Below are positions 34,809 to 44,005 of a stretch of DNA of 64,000 nucleotides, in pieces (the first letter of the stretch is position 1; every line of letters begins with the position of its first letter). The DNA comes from Callorhinus ursinus (Eukaryota > Chordata > Mammalia > Carnivora > Otariidae), in contig NW_020312788.1 in assembly GCF_003265705.1 (NCBI RefSeq), positions 6,712,937-6,776,936 on the forward strand. Direction: 5' to 3'. The notes under the pieces are model-generated. The model made no database searches and was not told the origin of the DNA. It saw only the letters and a list, made by a program, of their open reading frames with translations. The position numbers were made by a program, and so were the translations under genes.

Positions 34809-35353
34809 TCCTTTTATTAACTATGGACCAGATATTGAATACTTTAGATTTCTTAGTCTGAATGACCTATACTGGCCAAAAAAAAAATTAAATTGAGGAT
34901 ATTGAGGACTGGTTCTGATTTATTATCACCTAGGTCATTTTCACAGGTTATTTAAGTTCATTAAATTCTTTTAATATAAGACTCATTGATTTCATGTGAA
35001 TGTAGAATTTTATTTATTTATTAATGAAATTGATTTAATAGAAAGTGTTCTATAAAAATTATACTTTCTTTTAAATAGAATTTATGAAAATTATTCAGAG
35101 CTATTACTGTCAATAAAGCGTTCTAAGTCACCCTCCTCCCATAGTCCAAAGAAAAACATTTCTACATGTATGGTAAAAATGTAGAAGTAACAACTAAAAT
35201 AATAGAAATGGAACCCATAGCTTCCAAGGATGCAGAGGAGAAGAAAAGGAGAAATCAATCAAGCTTTTCTTCCAACAAAGGCAGGAGAGGAGAAAATTAT
35301 GAAATAAAAGAAAGCATGGCCAGTATAAAATATAAAAATAAAAACATAGGAAT
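34809..35353. other. A-rich unique sequence, possibly old L1
   Basis: No firm assignment. The right half (35160-35350) is A-rich on the plus strand like the L1M pieces beyond the SINE. Confidence 0.3.
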
Positions 35354-35369
35354 TATTTCAAATATTTTA

Positions 35370-35540
35370 TTTTTTTAAAGATTTTATTTATTTATTCATG
35401 AGATACAGAAAGAGAGAGAGAGAGGGAAGGAGACAGAGGCAGAGGGAGAAGCAGTCCCCCCGGGACTCAATCCCAGGACCCTGGGATCATGACCTGAGCC
35501 AAAGGCAGACGCTTAACTGACTGAGCCACCCAGGCGCCCC
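35370..35540 (-). mobile_element. CAN-SINE with a short internal gap
   Basis: Minus-strand head GGGGCGCCTGGGTGGCTCAGT. The CTCCCTGCTGAGC-type block before the GGGACTCAATCCC segment is missing. Imperfect duplication TATTTCAAATATTTTA / TATTTCATAGATTTTA at 35354-35369 and 35541-35556. Confidence 0.92.
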
Positions 35541-36255
35541 TATTTCATAGATTTTAACCGTAATAAATGAAATGGTTTAAACTCACTGATTAAAAGTTTT
35601 AAAATTTCTGATTGGAGTTTAAAAATCCAATCCAATAACGCAAATGGAAAAAAATGATACACCAGCAAAACAAAAGAAAGTTGAAGAAATATAAATATTA
35701 ACAAAGTAGGAAACAAAGCAAATGCATTATTAAAGAACAACAGTAGGAAAACAAAAAAAGACCAGTTCACCAAGAAGATACTCAAAATTCACAAATTTGT
35801 ATACACCTAAGAATGTAGCCTAGAAATAAGTAAAAGAAAATGTGACAGAATTACAAAGATAAATTTGAACAAATTCAAGTCATAACTGGATATTTTAGAC
35901 AAATAATTTTCAAGGATGTGAATTACTTATATTGCCTCAATTATAATGATATATAATTTATAATGTATATAAATATACAAATATATCTAAAAATATTATG
36001 TCTGAACTTTATGAACAAACACACAAAATCTTACCATGACATAAAAGAAGATTTAACTGGGGATAACTCCATGGTCACACCTGGGAATGTATCATTCTTA
36101 ATGATGTCAAATAGCCTCAGATTAATAAATATATAAAATCAATGGAATTCTAACCAAATTGTTTTCATGGAATTGATATTATATTGATTTAACTGATATT
36201 AAAACATATCTGGTAAAGTAAAGGTTAAAAATTGCACTAAGATATTTTGATGAAA

Positions 36256-36697
36256 GAGGTGCCTCAGTGGCTCAGTTGGTTAAGCGTCTGACTCTTGGTT
36301 TCGGCTCAGGTTGTGATGCCAGGGTGGTGAAATTGAGCCTGGAGTTAAGCTCTGCAAGCTGAGTGCGGAGTCTGCTTGAGATGCTCTCTCTTGGGGCGCC
36401 TGGGTGGCTCAGTCAGTTAAGCGTCTGCCTTCGGCTCAGGTCATGATCCCAGGGTCCTGGGATCGAGCCCCACACCGGGCTCCCTGCTCGGCTGGAAGAC
36501 TGCTTCTCCCTCTCCCACTCCCCCTGCTTGTGTTCCCTCTCTTGCTCTCTCTCTCTCTGTCAAATGAATAAATAAATCTTAAAAAAAAAAAAAAGATTCT
36601 CTCTCTTACTCCACCTCTGCCCCTCCCCTCTGTGTTCTCTCTCTCTCTCTCTCTCTCTCTCAAATAAATAAATAAATAAATCTTTAAAAAGATATCA
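36256..36697 (+). mobile_element. Older CAN-SINE, interrupted by a younger CAN-SINE
   Basis: Head GAGGTGCCTCAGTGGCTCAGT at the left. It resumes at 36595 with CTCTCTCTTACTCC...CTCTCTCTC and AAATAAATAAATAAATAAATC. Outer target-site duplication AAGATATTTTGATGAA (36239-36254) and AAGATACTTTGATGAA (36698-36713), one mismatch. Confidence 0.92.
36393..36594 (+). mobile_element. Younger CAN-SINE nested in the older one
   Basis: GGGCGCCTGGGTGGCTCAGT head, full consensus-like middle, TCAAATGAATAAATAAATCTT and a 14-A tail. Inner duplication GATGCTCTCTCTT (36380-36392) and GATTCTCTCTCTT (36595-36607), one mismatch. Confidence 0.94.
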
Positions 36698-37076
36698 AAG
36701 ATACTTTGATGAAGAATGGGATGGATAGCATAGAATGACTCATTGAAGTTGATATTAGGACTCACAGCTATAACAAGAGGACGTGGCATTGGAATAGGAA
36801 CATGTGAAACTAAGTGGAGACCCCTGGAAAGACTTGTAACAACGATAGAATATGTAAAACAGAAATGGTAATCTGAATATTAAGTCCGAAGTTGGGTGGT
36901 TTTTGGGTTTTGTTGTTGTTGTTTTGTTTATTTGAAAGCAGAAGCTAACATGTTTTACGTGCAAGATGTTTTTTAGGATCAAAACCTATAAAGATAGGAA
37001 GTTAAAGGGAAAGAAATGGAGTTGGGCAGAGGGAGAGGTCAAACTGCCATGTAGATGAAACAAACCGTTGGCCAAC

Positions 37077-37535
37077 TGTTGTGAGTTGAATTGTGTCTAC
37101 CCTCTTCCTCTAAAAAGATGTTGTATTCCCTGACCCCTAATAACTGTAAATGTGACCCTTTTGGAAAATAGGAACTTTGCAGATGTTATCACTTAAGTTA
37201 AAATATGATGAGTATGGAATATGATGAGTTCTTAATGGAATATGGATGAGTTCTTAATCCAGTATGAATGCTGTCCTTCTAAGAAACAGTTCCTGTAAAT
37301 ACACAGAGACATGGGGGGGGATGCCATGTGAATTTATAAGGGACTAAAGTGATGCATTTGCAAGCCAAGGAATGCCTGAGGCTACCAGAAGCTAGGAGAG
37401 AGGCGTGGAAGAGATTTTTCCTCAGAGCCTTTAGAAAGATCCAACTCTACTACACCAAAATTTTGGACTTCTAGCCTCCACAACGGTGAGATAATAAATT
37501 TCTGTTGTTTTAAGCAGCCCCAGGAAACAAATAGA
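37077..37535 (+). mobile_element. MaLR/ERVL-type solo LTR
   Basis: Begins TGTTGTGAGTTGAATTGTGTC and follows the class through CTAATAACTGTAAATGTGACC, GATGCATTTGCAAGCCAAGG, CCAGAAGCTAGGAGAG, GGACTTCTAGCCTCCA and the AATAAA signal at 37493-37498. It ends near AAACAAATAGA. About 25 bp near the end, present in family members I know, are missing. Confidence 0.85.
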
Positions 37536-38990
37536 TCAACTGAGCATGGAACTTTGGAGCAAGAATTGCCCATCAGTGTCTTGTGCTGGGCTGAAATGAT
37601 CAGCCTTGATGCCTTGGCCTTACTCAGCTACAGGCACTCTTGGAAAGGAATGATCTTTGGCATGGCCGCTGAGGCAGACCCTGAAGGACCTGACAGCTGC
37701 AGGCTGCTTGCAGCAATTCTTCCTCAAATGGAGATCTAGGAGATGCATCTCCGTGTCTATGGCAGACAATTCCTTGTGCCACTTGAATCCATTTCTCTGT
37801 ACATAGAGGGTCCAGCAATCCTCTAAGTACTAGACTATTCCCTTTTCCCCAGTGAACAATTTCCCCAGTAAATGATTCAGTCCATTGCATATTCTTCCAG
37901 TTCTGTTGCATAGGCAGGCTAGGTCTTATGGTTCTTTTGGAATACAGTTTCATCCCTCTCTTATCAGACCCAGTACATCTCTAGCTGACTCAACCTTACA
38001 TAAGACTCAATAGCTAAGAGGGAAGTGTGGCAGTCCCTGAGAAGGACCATGATGCCTTGCAGGGGATAAGCCTCTGCATTGTCTTCCATTGTAGGGGGGC
38101 AGATATTCTCATCTCTGGTTTCGAAGTCTCAGGAGTCTACCCTGATATTGACGTAACAGACCTGCCTTGGTTTGGGGGCTGAACTGTATTTGAAGTCCAG
38201 CTACTCGGAGCCGTGCATCCTGAGTAGTGCATTCTTCTCAGACTTCTTTTCCCTCCAGTTGGAGGTGATGGGAGCTTCCTTACATGCAACCAACAAGGCC
38301 TTCTGGGTTTGACACCTCCTCACACTCTACCAGCTCTTTATCATCTCTCACAGAGCATCAGTAGGACTTAGCAGCCATCCCATTCTGTTATCCCTAGAGC
38401 TACTGTGTTCTTCCTACATCTTAAACAACCAAGACATTGTGTGCTCTTAGTCATTCTCTTCCACCAGCAGAAGGTTTAATGGCTGTAAGACTACCTCCTG
38501 CCAGTGGCTGCCTATGTTCCATCTACTACGAGTGATGGGTCCTCCCGGCCAGCCGGGTAGGGACTGATTAAATTCCCAAATCCCACCTTATTGCGTGAGT
38601 TCTCAGAACACTCCCGAAAAGCACTGTCACTGCTTAGGTTCTCCAGAAGCCAAGGGAAGACAAGGATACAGAATGTTTGTTGGGGATCAACATGGGTTAA
38701 GCAGGGAAGAATAAACGGGAACTGAGCAGAGGAGAAAGTCGCTGTGATGTAGGTCTGACAAAGCCGCAGCCTGCACTGACAGGGAGATATGAAGCCAAGA
38801 TTGCTCTTTGTGGTGTCCTGGGCTGGCCCAAATGGCCAGATCTTTACATTTCCACGTCTTCCCATCACCTGAACCAGCTGCCCTAGGAAAGGGACAACCT
38901 TGGGTGAAAGGGCTCTCTGCAGCCGAGACAGACCATTATAGGTGTTAACAGCTGGAAACCACAGGTTGACAATACTCCCCGCAGTAAAAA

Positions 38991-39028
38991 CTTGTGAATT
39001 TGGAAGAGCTACTTGCATATTAAGACAA
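38991..39028 (-). repeat. 38-bp inverted repeat, left arm
   Basis: Starts CTTGTGAATTTGGAAGAGCT on the plus strand. It is the exact reverse complement of 40483-40520. Identity stops abruptly at both ends of the block. Confidence 0.95.
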
Positions 39029-39032
39029 AGTA

Positions 39033-39074
39033 GAAAGTACTTCCTTGAAGGGAGAAAGTACTTCCTTGAAGGGA
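39033..39074. repeat. 21-bp perfect tandem duplication
   Basis: A 21-bp unit starting GAAAGTACTTCCTTGAAGG occurs twice in a row (39033-39053, 39054-39074). Being a multiple of three it keeps the minus-strand frame open, as two SRKYFLP units. Confidence 0.96.
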
Positions 39075-39514
39075 GATCTGCACAGTGCATTTCTGTGTCT
39101 ACCACATTACGTAAGAGAATTTACGGGGTAAAGGCAGTACTTTACCCAAAGCAAATTTATAGCTGGCGTTTCTTTCATTATTTAAGAAAGGAAGATATAT
39201 GAGTCATAAATTCAGTTATGGGTCTATCTAGCTCTCTCTCTATCATTTATCTACCTATCCATCCATCATATAGCTCACCTATTTGTATACTAGGTGAACA
39301 ATGAAATAACTAATAGAAAGCAATGTAGAAGGAATGGCAATTCAAATATCCATGATAGCAAAATTGGCTATTTAGAAAAATAATCAATCTGGTTATACAA
39401 TTTATATCAGTCATTTTTGAGGTAGTTGAATGTTAAAATTAAACCATAGAAATAAAGTATATTTTAATATATAACTGTTTATGGAATAGATTTGCAGCAT
39501 CTAATATGTGTTGG

Positions 39515-39949
39515 TTTCCTGAGATTAAGAATTCCTCATATCAGTGAGGTCATGTGATACATGTCTTTCTCTGATTGACTTATTTCACTCAGCATAACAC
39601 CCTCCAGTTCCATCCACGTTGTTGCAAATGGCAAAATCTCATTCCTTTTGATGGCTGCATAATATTCCATTGTGTATATATACCACATCTTCTTTATCCA
39701 TTCATCTGTCGATGGGCATCTTGGCTCTTTCCACAGTTTGGCTATTGTGGACATTGCTGCTATAAACATTGGGGTGCACGTACCCCTTCGGGTCCCTACA
39801 TTTGTATCTTTGGGGTAAATACCCAGTAGTGCAATTGCTGGATCGAACGGTAGCTCTAATTTCAACTGTTTGAGGAACCTCCATACTGTTTTCCAGAGTG
39901 GTTGCACCAGCTTGCATTCCCACCAACAGTGTAGAAGGGTTCCCCTTTC
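39515..39949 (-). mobile_element. L1 ORF2 C-terminal fragment without 3' UTR or A-tail
   Basis: Minus-strand L1 from about the HCWWEC region to just past the ORF2 stop. The coding part is open: [12 protein letters not shown], then PSTDEWIKKMWYIYTMEYY, ending MTSLI-stop at 39536. It lacks the stops of the full-length copy at the same place. The element ends on the minus strand at ...CTCAGGAAA, with no 3' UTR, AATAAA or A-tail. A 14-bp direct repeat CTAATATGTGTTGG flanks it (39501-39514, 39951-39964), plus one shared T. Confidence 0.92.
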
Positions 39950-39964
39950 TCTAATATGTGTTGG

Positions 39965-40991
39965 AATAAACATTTAACTACACTACTAACTTAATATAAC
40001 TCCCTATGTTAAAAAAATTAAGAATTCAGAAATGAAATACAAATAAAACAATTCCTAGATCTTAATATAAGAAATTATGAAATTCAAGACATCCTATATT
40101 GAGACTCGTGTATTTCACTGTTGACTTCATAACTATTGAATATGTCTTTAAAAGTTCTAAAATGTGGAAAAACTGACATGATTTTTCAAAGTCAGCAAGC
40201 CCTTGAGGAGAATATCTTGAATGCTTTTTTTGGGAAACCAGAGGATATACTGCCATGAAGATGGTAATTCATTCTCTTTCTCTCTCTGCTTCTTTTCTTC
40301 TCCCTCTCCCCCTTCCTCTCTTTCTTCTATAAGCAGTTAGACTCTTATCTGAACAAGACTAGTTTCTAAACATGAAAGTTGAAAAAAGAACCAAAAAGGA
40401 AACATCAGTATATTTGAAGTGGTCACCAAATTGTGGGAGAAACCAGAGACGGTTATGACAAAGGTGACAAAGCAAGTTTTTATTGTCTTAATATGCAAGT
40501 AGCTCTTCCAAATTCACAAGCAATAATAAAACCCAATTTAAAATGGGAAGAAGACATTCAGTTAATAATAAAATATTTTATTTTCCTTCTTTTATTGTTA
40601 CCAGTAGATTTTGTTTGTCTCCTATTTTAGGCTAAATATTATACCACAAGTAGCCTCAAATTTTGCATGCTGTGTAACTTCTCTGACATTGTTTCCATAT
40701 TTTCACCAGAAAAGTGAAAAACTGTTAAGACCTTTCACTCTAAGGTAGTACTGTGACTGTCTCGTCTATTAATGTTTACATTTGAATTAATATTTAGATC
40801 TGCAGCATATAATAGTACCATGTCAGACTAGACTTTTACCTACATGTCTTGCTCCATATAATTACGGCAACATATACAAATCTAAATGGTCATGAACAGA
40901 AACTCTTTGTCTGACATGCCCAGATAACTTTGAGTTATCCAGTTAATTTCTTAAATACTGCCTTTCACTTTGTAATTTTAGCTTTGGATTC
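39965..40991. other. Unique AT-rich sequence, no gene recognised
   Basis: Contains a CT-rich tract at 40268-40330 and the right arm of the 38-bp inverted repeat. No coding signal. Confidence 0.4.
40483..40520 (+). repeat. 38-bp inverted repeat, right arm
   Basis: Exact reverse complement of 38991-39028, 1.45 kb away. Both arms lie in open frames that read LNMQVALPNSQ. Confidence 0.95.
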
Positions 40992-41008
40992 CTAGTGAAC
41001 AAAATTTA

Positions 41009-41182
41009 AAAAAATATTTTATATATTTACTTAACAGAAAAAGAGAGAGAGCACAAGCAGGGGGGAATGACAGGCAGAGGGAGAAGCAGGCTCCCTGCTG
41101 CGGGACTCGATCCCAGGACCCTGGGATCATGACCTGAGCCGAAGGCAGACGCTTAACTGACAGAGCCAACCAGGCGCCTCCC
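41009..41182 (-). mobile_element. CAN-SINE
   Basis: Minus-strand head GAGGCGCCTGGTTGGCTCTGT with intact middle and short A-rich tail. Target-site duplication CTAGTGAACAAAATTTA (40992-41008) and CTACTGAACAAAATTTA (41183-41199), one mismatch. Confidence 0.94.
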
Positions 41183-41199
41183 CTACTGAACAAAATTTA

Positions 41200-42040
41200 T
41201 CATCTAAATTACAGGAGAACAATAAAGCCACTGGTAGCCAAAGGACTTCCCTTTCTATGCACTATTGTACATTCAGATACATACATGAGAGGAATGTCAG
41301 GAACTCTTCAGACCTCAGGCTTGTTCACTTGGCTTCTAAGTCTTGCAGTGTGTTCCCTGTATTTCTTGTCTCCTCACACACAGAAGCAGGTAAGGCACTT
41401 TTTATCTGGGCATAATGCCTACTCTCCTTTCAAGCACTTCAGAATAAGCTGGTGGTTTCTAAAACATGGCCCCTCGGTGGGACCCAGAAGCTAAGCCTAT
41501 AGGAGTCCCTCTCCTGTGGGGCACGGAGCATGAGCTCCTCCATCCTGGCTCTTTCCAGGCTGTGGTCATTGATCTTATCAGCCCAACACTCTGCTCTGAA
41601 TTGTCTTCAGGATTCATTTTCCACTGACTGCAAGGAGCTTATGTGCTGTTACTTATTTGGCAATAAGGTCGGAAGCACATTTTGCCTGTCAAGCATGTGC
41701 ATGATCAAAAAGGTGTGCCCCCTGCTCATTTACGTTCATGCTGTAAATCTGCTTTCTGGGCCTTGAGCTGATCTCATCAGGTGTAAACCTGGAGCAGCAC
41801 TTTCAGACAAGTTATACTGAGATGGTAACCCTGTGTGGTGTAGTGGCCTTTCCTTTTGGTGGGCCAGGCCATCAGCACTGCCCCAGCAGATTTAAATGGA
41901 CAGTTATTGAGATCAACAAGATCTCCTTTTGCAAGATGTCCAGAAATTGCCTAATTGAAATATTAAAAGTGGGGTGTTTTCATTGGCCTGGTATGAATCA
42001 TTTTTGTTTGTTTCTTTCTCTTTTCCTTCTTGGTATCTGT

Positions 42041-42041
<1 letters not shown>
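41200..42041. other. Unique sequence, no gene recognised
   Basis: Three plus-strand frames of 69-92 codons overlap here without a recognisable domain. Confidence 0.4.

Positions 42042-42066
<25 letters not shown>
42042..42066. repeat. Poly(A) run of about 25
   Basis: Uninterrupted A-run after TTCTTGGTATCTGT. No SINE, L1 or identifiable retrocopy precedes it. Confidence 0.95.
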
Positions 42067-42071
<5 letters not shown>

Positions 42072-43870
42072 CATTGAAAGGGAAAATATTGTTAGTTTAG
42101 GGACAAACCTCCTTCAAAGTGGTGCCTGGTCCCTGATGTCTGCTCTCGTATGACGTGCCCACCGAAGTTCCGACATCAGGATCCCTGGTACCGAGGATGA
42201 GAATCTCTTGCTTTATGGAATGGCTTTGGACTGTGTCAACTTAGTTGTACTGCAACTTTGTTTCCCAGAACTGCCTTTCCTGCTGATGGTATCTGCGGAT
42301 AGTCACAAGAGAAATCTGTGTGCAAGATCTGGAAGCTAGAAGGAAGGGCATGACCGTGGCTGCACTCTGAACATGTGAGCGGACACCATGGCAGCTCACA
42401 CATGTTGTCCCGATCTGCCGATGCCCCTCCTAGCATGGAGCGGTGGCTGGGCTGGCCACTCCTTCAGCTCCTGGTCTTTTAGCTTCTCTGAGTCCTGGAC
42501 CTTGTGGGTGGGCAGCTCCAAGGTACAGAGCGCCAGCTTCCCTGGCAGGTCACCCACATCATCCAAGTTGGAGGCTGTGAGAGACAGATGTGAGTTCCAA
42601 TTTGTCCTTGCTCTCTGCCATTTCCTGTCCATCATTAATTCCCACCTGTCTGCCCCTCTGATATCATGCCCAGCACCAGATGCAGGAGCAACAGCCTTCC
42701 ATACATGGCTTAATGTGCTTCCAAAGTGCATAAAATTCCATCTCTATAACAAATCCTTTATTCTGTATTACTCATAGTGCTTCCATGTTTCTGGACAGTC
42801 TATAACTGATGCACTATGGTTAAGAGCTCCTTTGTCATCCATTCTATGGCTAAGGACCAGAAGGGCAAACGTTTTCCTCTTTCCACACCCAATGGATGAA
42901 CATGTGACTTTTTTTTTTCCTTGATTGGGAAGATGGTAAGATTTTAATCCCTAAGAGTTCTTGTCCTTCCTGCACTCTTGTGCTTCTGGTTAAGTAGAGA
43001 CAGTAGCTATTAGTCCCTTGGTGAATAAAATGCCAAACCACACACGACACCCACTTTGCACTCCCTATTAAAATTTTACAGGTCAAAAATCCAAAACCCA
43101 CTTAATAAAAATTGTTCTTCATCATAAGTGACAGGAGAGAACAGGTCAATCTATGGAATAATGGAGCAGTAATTAGAAACTTTGTAGTTGATAAAGTGTG
43201 ACTGCTAATCAATGTTTGGCTAATTAATCAATATTTTAATCATTAGACCTTTTAAATTTGTTTTAATGAGCATTTCCTCTAATTCCCCTGATCCCATTGC
43301 TTCCAATGCTTCTATCATCACTATTAAAGAACAAAGCAAGGATTTGTCTGTTCCGTGTCCGGCATCTCTAAAGACTTCGTAGAGTAATGCACCTCATGTA
43401 CATAGAGATACCCAAGAATGCCCAGATTTAGGTGATTAGACAAGAAAGATATAAAGGTATAAAGTCATGGAACATTTGCTTAATGGCAAAAAGTTATGAT
43501 TTAGAACACCACATTAAAACCATCATAAACTTTCCCTTCTCAAAGGGTGTTTGGGAAATCGTGTGCCTTTTCTTGCTGTTAGGATTGGAGGGTGTTCGTG
43601 AAAGCTTATTGTCTCCTAGTTCAGAGTCCATATTTGCTTTTGTGCTGTGTCATAAACTTCCGTTGGCAAATATGGCCTCATTTTCTTCTCCTTTCCTTCA
43701 CCTTCCTCCTTTTTCCCCCCTTCTTCCTCTTTCCACCTGCACCCCCTCTCCCTCCCCTTATCTATCTGTCAACCGTCTTTCCTCTATAACTTTACATACC
43801 AAACACACCACCACAGGAACAATCACATTTTAGATTTGTAAGAACGATGTAAACAAGAACAACATGCCTG
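42067..43870. other. Unassigned sequence with a G+C-richer block at 42380-42780
   Basis: 42130-42440 has the feel of an old interspersed repeat but I cannot name it. 42380-42780 is open on both strands (129 and 111 codons) and has a CTCTCACAG acceptor-like motif on the minus strand near 42580. No domain is recognised, so I do not call an exon. 43680-43770 is a long pyrimidine-rich tract. Confidence 0.35.
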
Positions 43871-43874
43871 AGTC

Positions 43875-44005
43875 CTCCCTGCTATTTGACGGGAAACTCA
43901 GTGAGGTTGAAAAAAGTTGAGTGATGTGACGAAAGGACACACAGACTTAAATAGAACCCCAGTCACTTATGTGTTCCTTTTCTGTATTCAGTGTTCTTCT
44001 TAAAA
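43875..44005 (+). repeat. MIR fragment
   Basis: GGGAAACTCAGTGAGGTTGAAAAAAGTTGAGTGATG...GACACACAGACTTAAATAGAACCCCAGTC follows the MIR core (GAAACTGAGGCTCAGAGAGGTTAAGTGACTTG...TCACACAG). Confidence 0.6.

Larger units (their letters stand above)
35557..36900 (+). mobile_element. Ancient L1 (L1M-type) ORF2 remnants, split by SINEs
   Basis: Degenerate but ordered blocks of L1 ORF2 on the plus strand: an endonuclease-region stretch near 35740-35890 (CACCAAGAAGATACTC ... GTATACACCTAAGAATG ... GACAGAATTACAAAG), then a late reverse-transcriptase stretch near 36095-36190 (TCAATGGAATTCTAACCAAATTG), and beyond the SINEs near 36780-36850. The intervening reverse-transcriptase core is deleted. Many stops in all frames. 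Confidence 0.5.
37536..39499. other. Moderate-G+C sequence of unknown origin, possibly old retroviral
   Basis: Higher G+C than the surroundings. The minus strand holds frames of 109 codons (37953-37624) and 197 codons (39105-38512), the longest host-side frames in the window. Neither contains a domain I recognise. The adjacent LTR has the opposite orientation to these frames. A decayed endogenous retroviral interior is possible but not shown. Confidence 0.3.

Noticed and set aside
37546..38500. Endogenous retrovirus interior belonging to the LTR at 37077
   Set aside because: The open frames are on the strand opposite to that LTR, no gag/pol/env motif is visible, and no partner LTR was found. 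Left as unassigned.
39575..39829. 84-codon plus-strand frame
   Set aside because: Antisense of the L1 ORF2 fragment. The equivalent frame occurs antisense to the full-length L1.
43432..43833. 133-codon plus-strand frame
   Set aside because: Its right half is low-complexity Pro/Ser/Phe from a pyrimidine-rich tract. No domain, no splice context.
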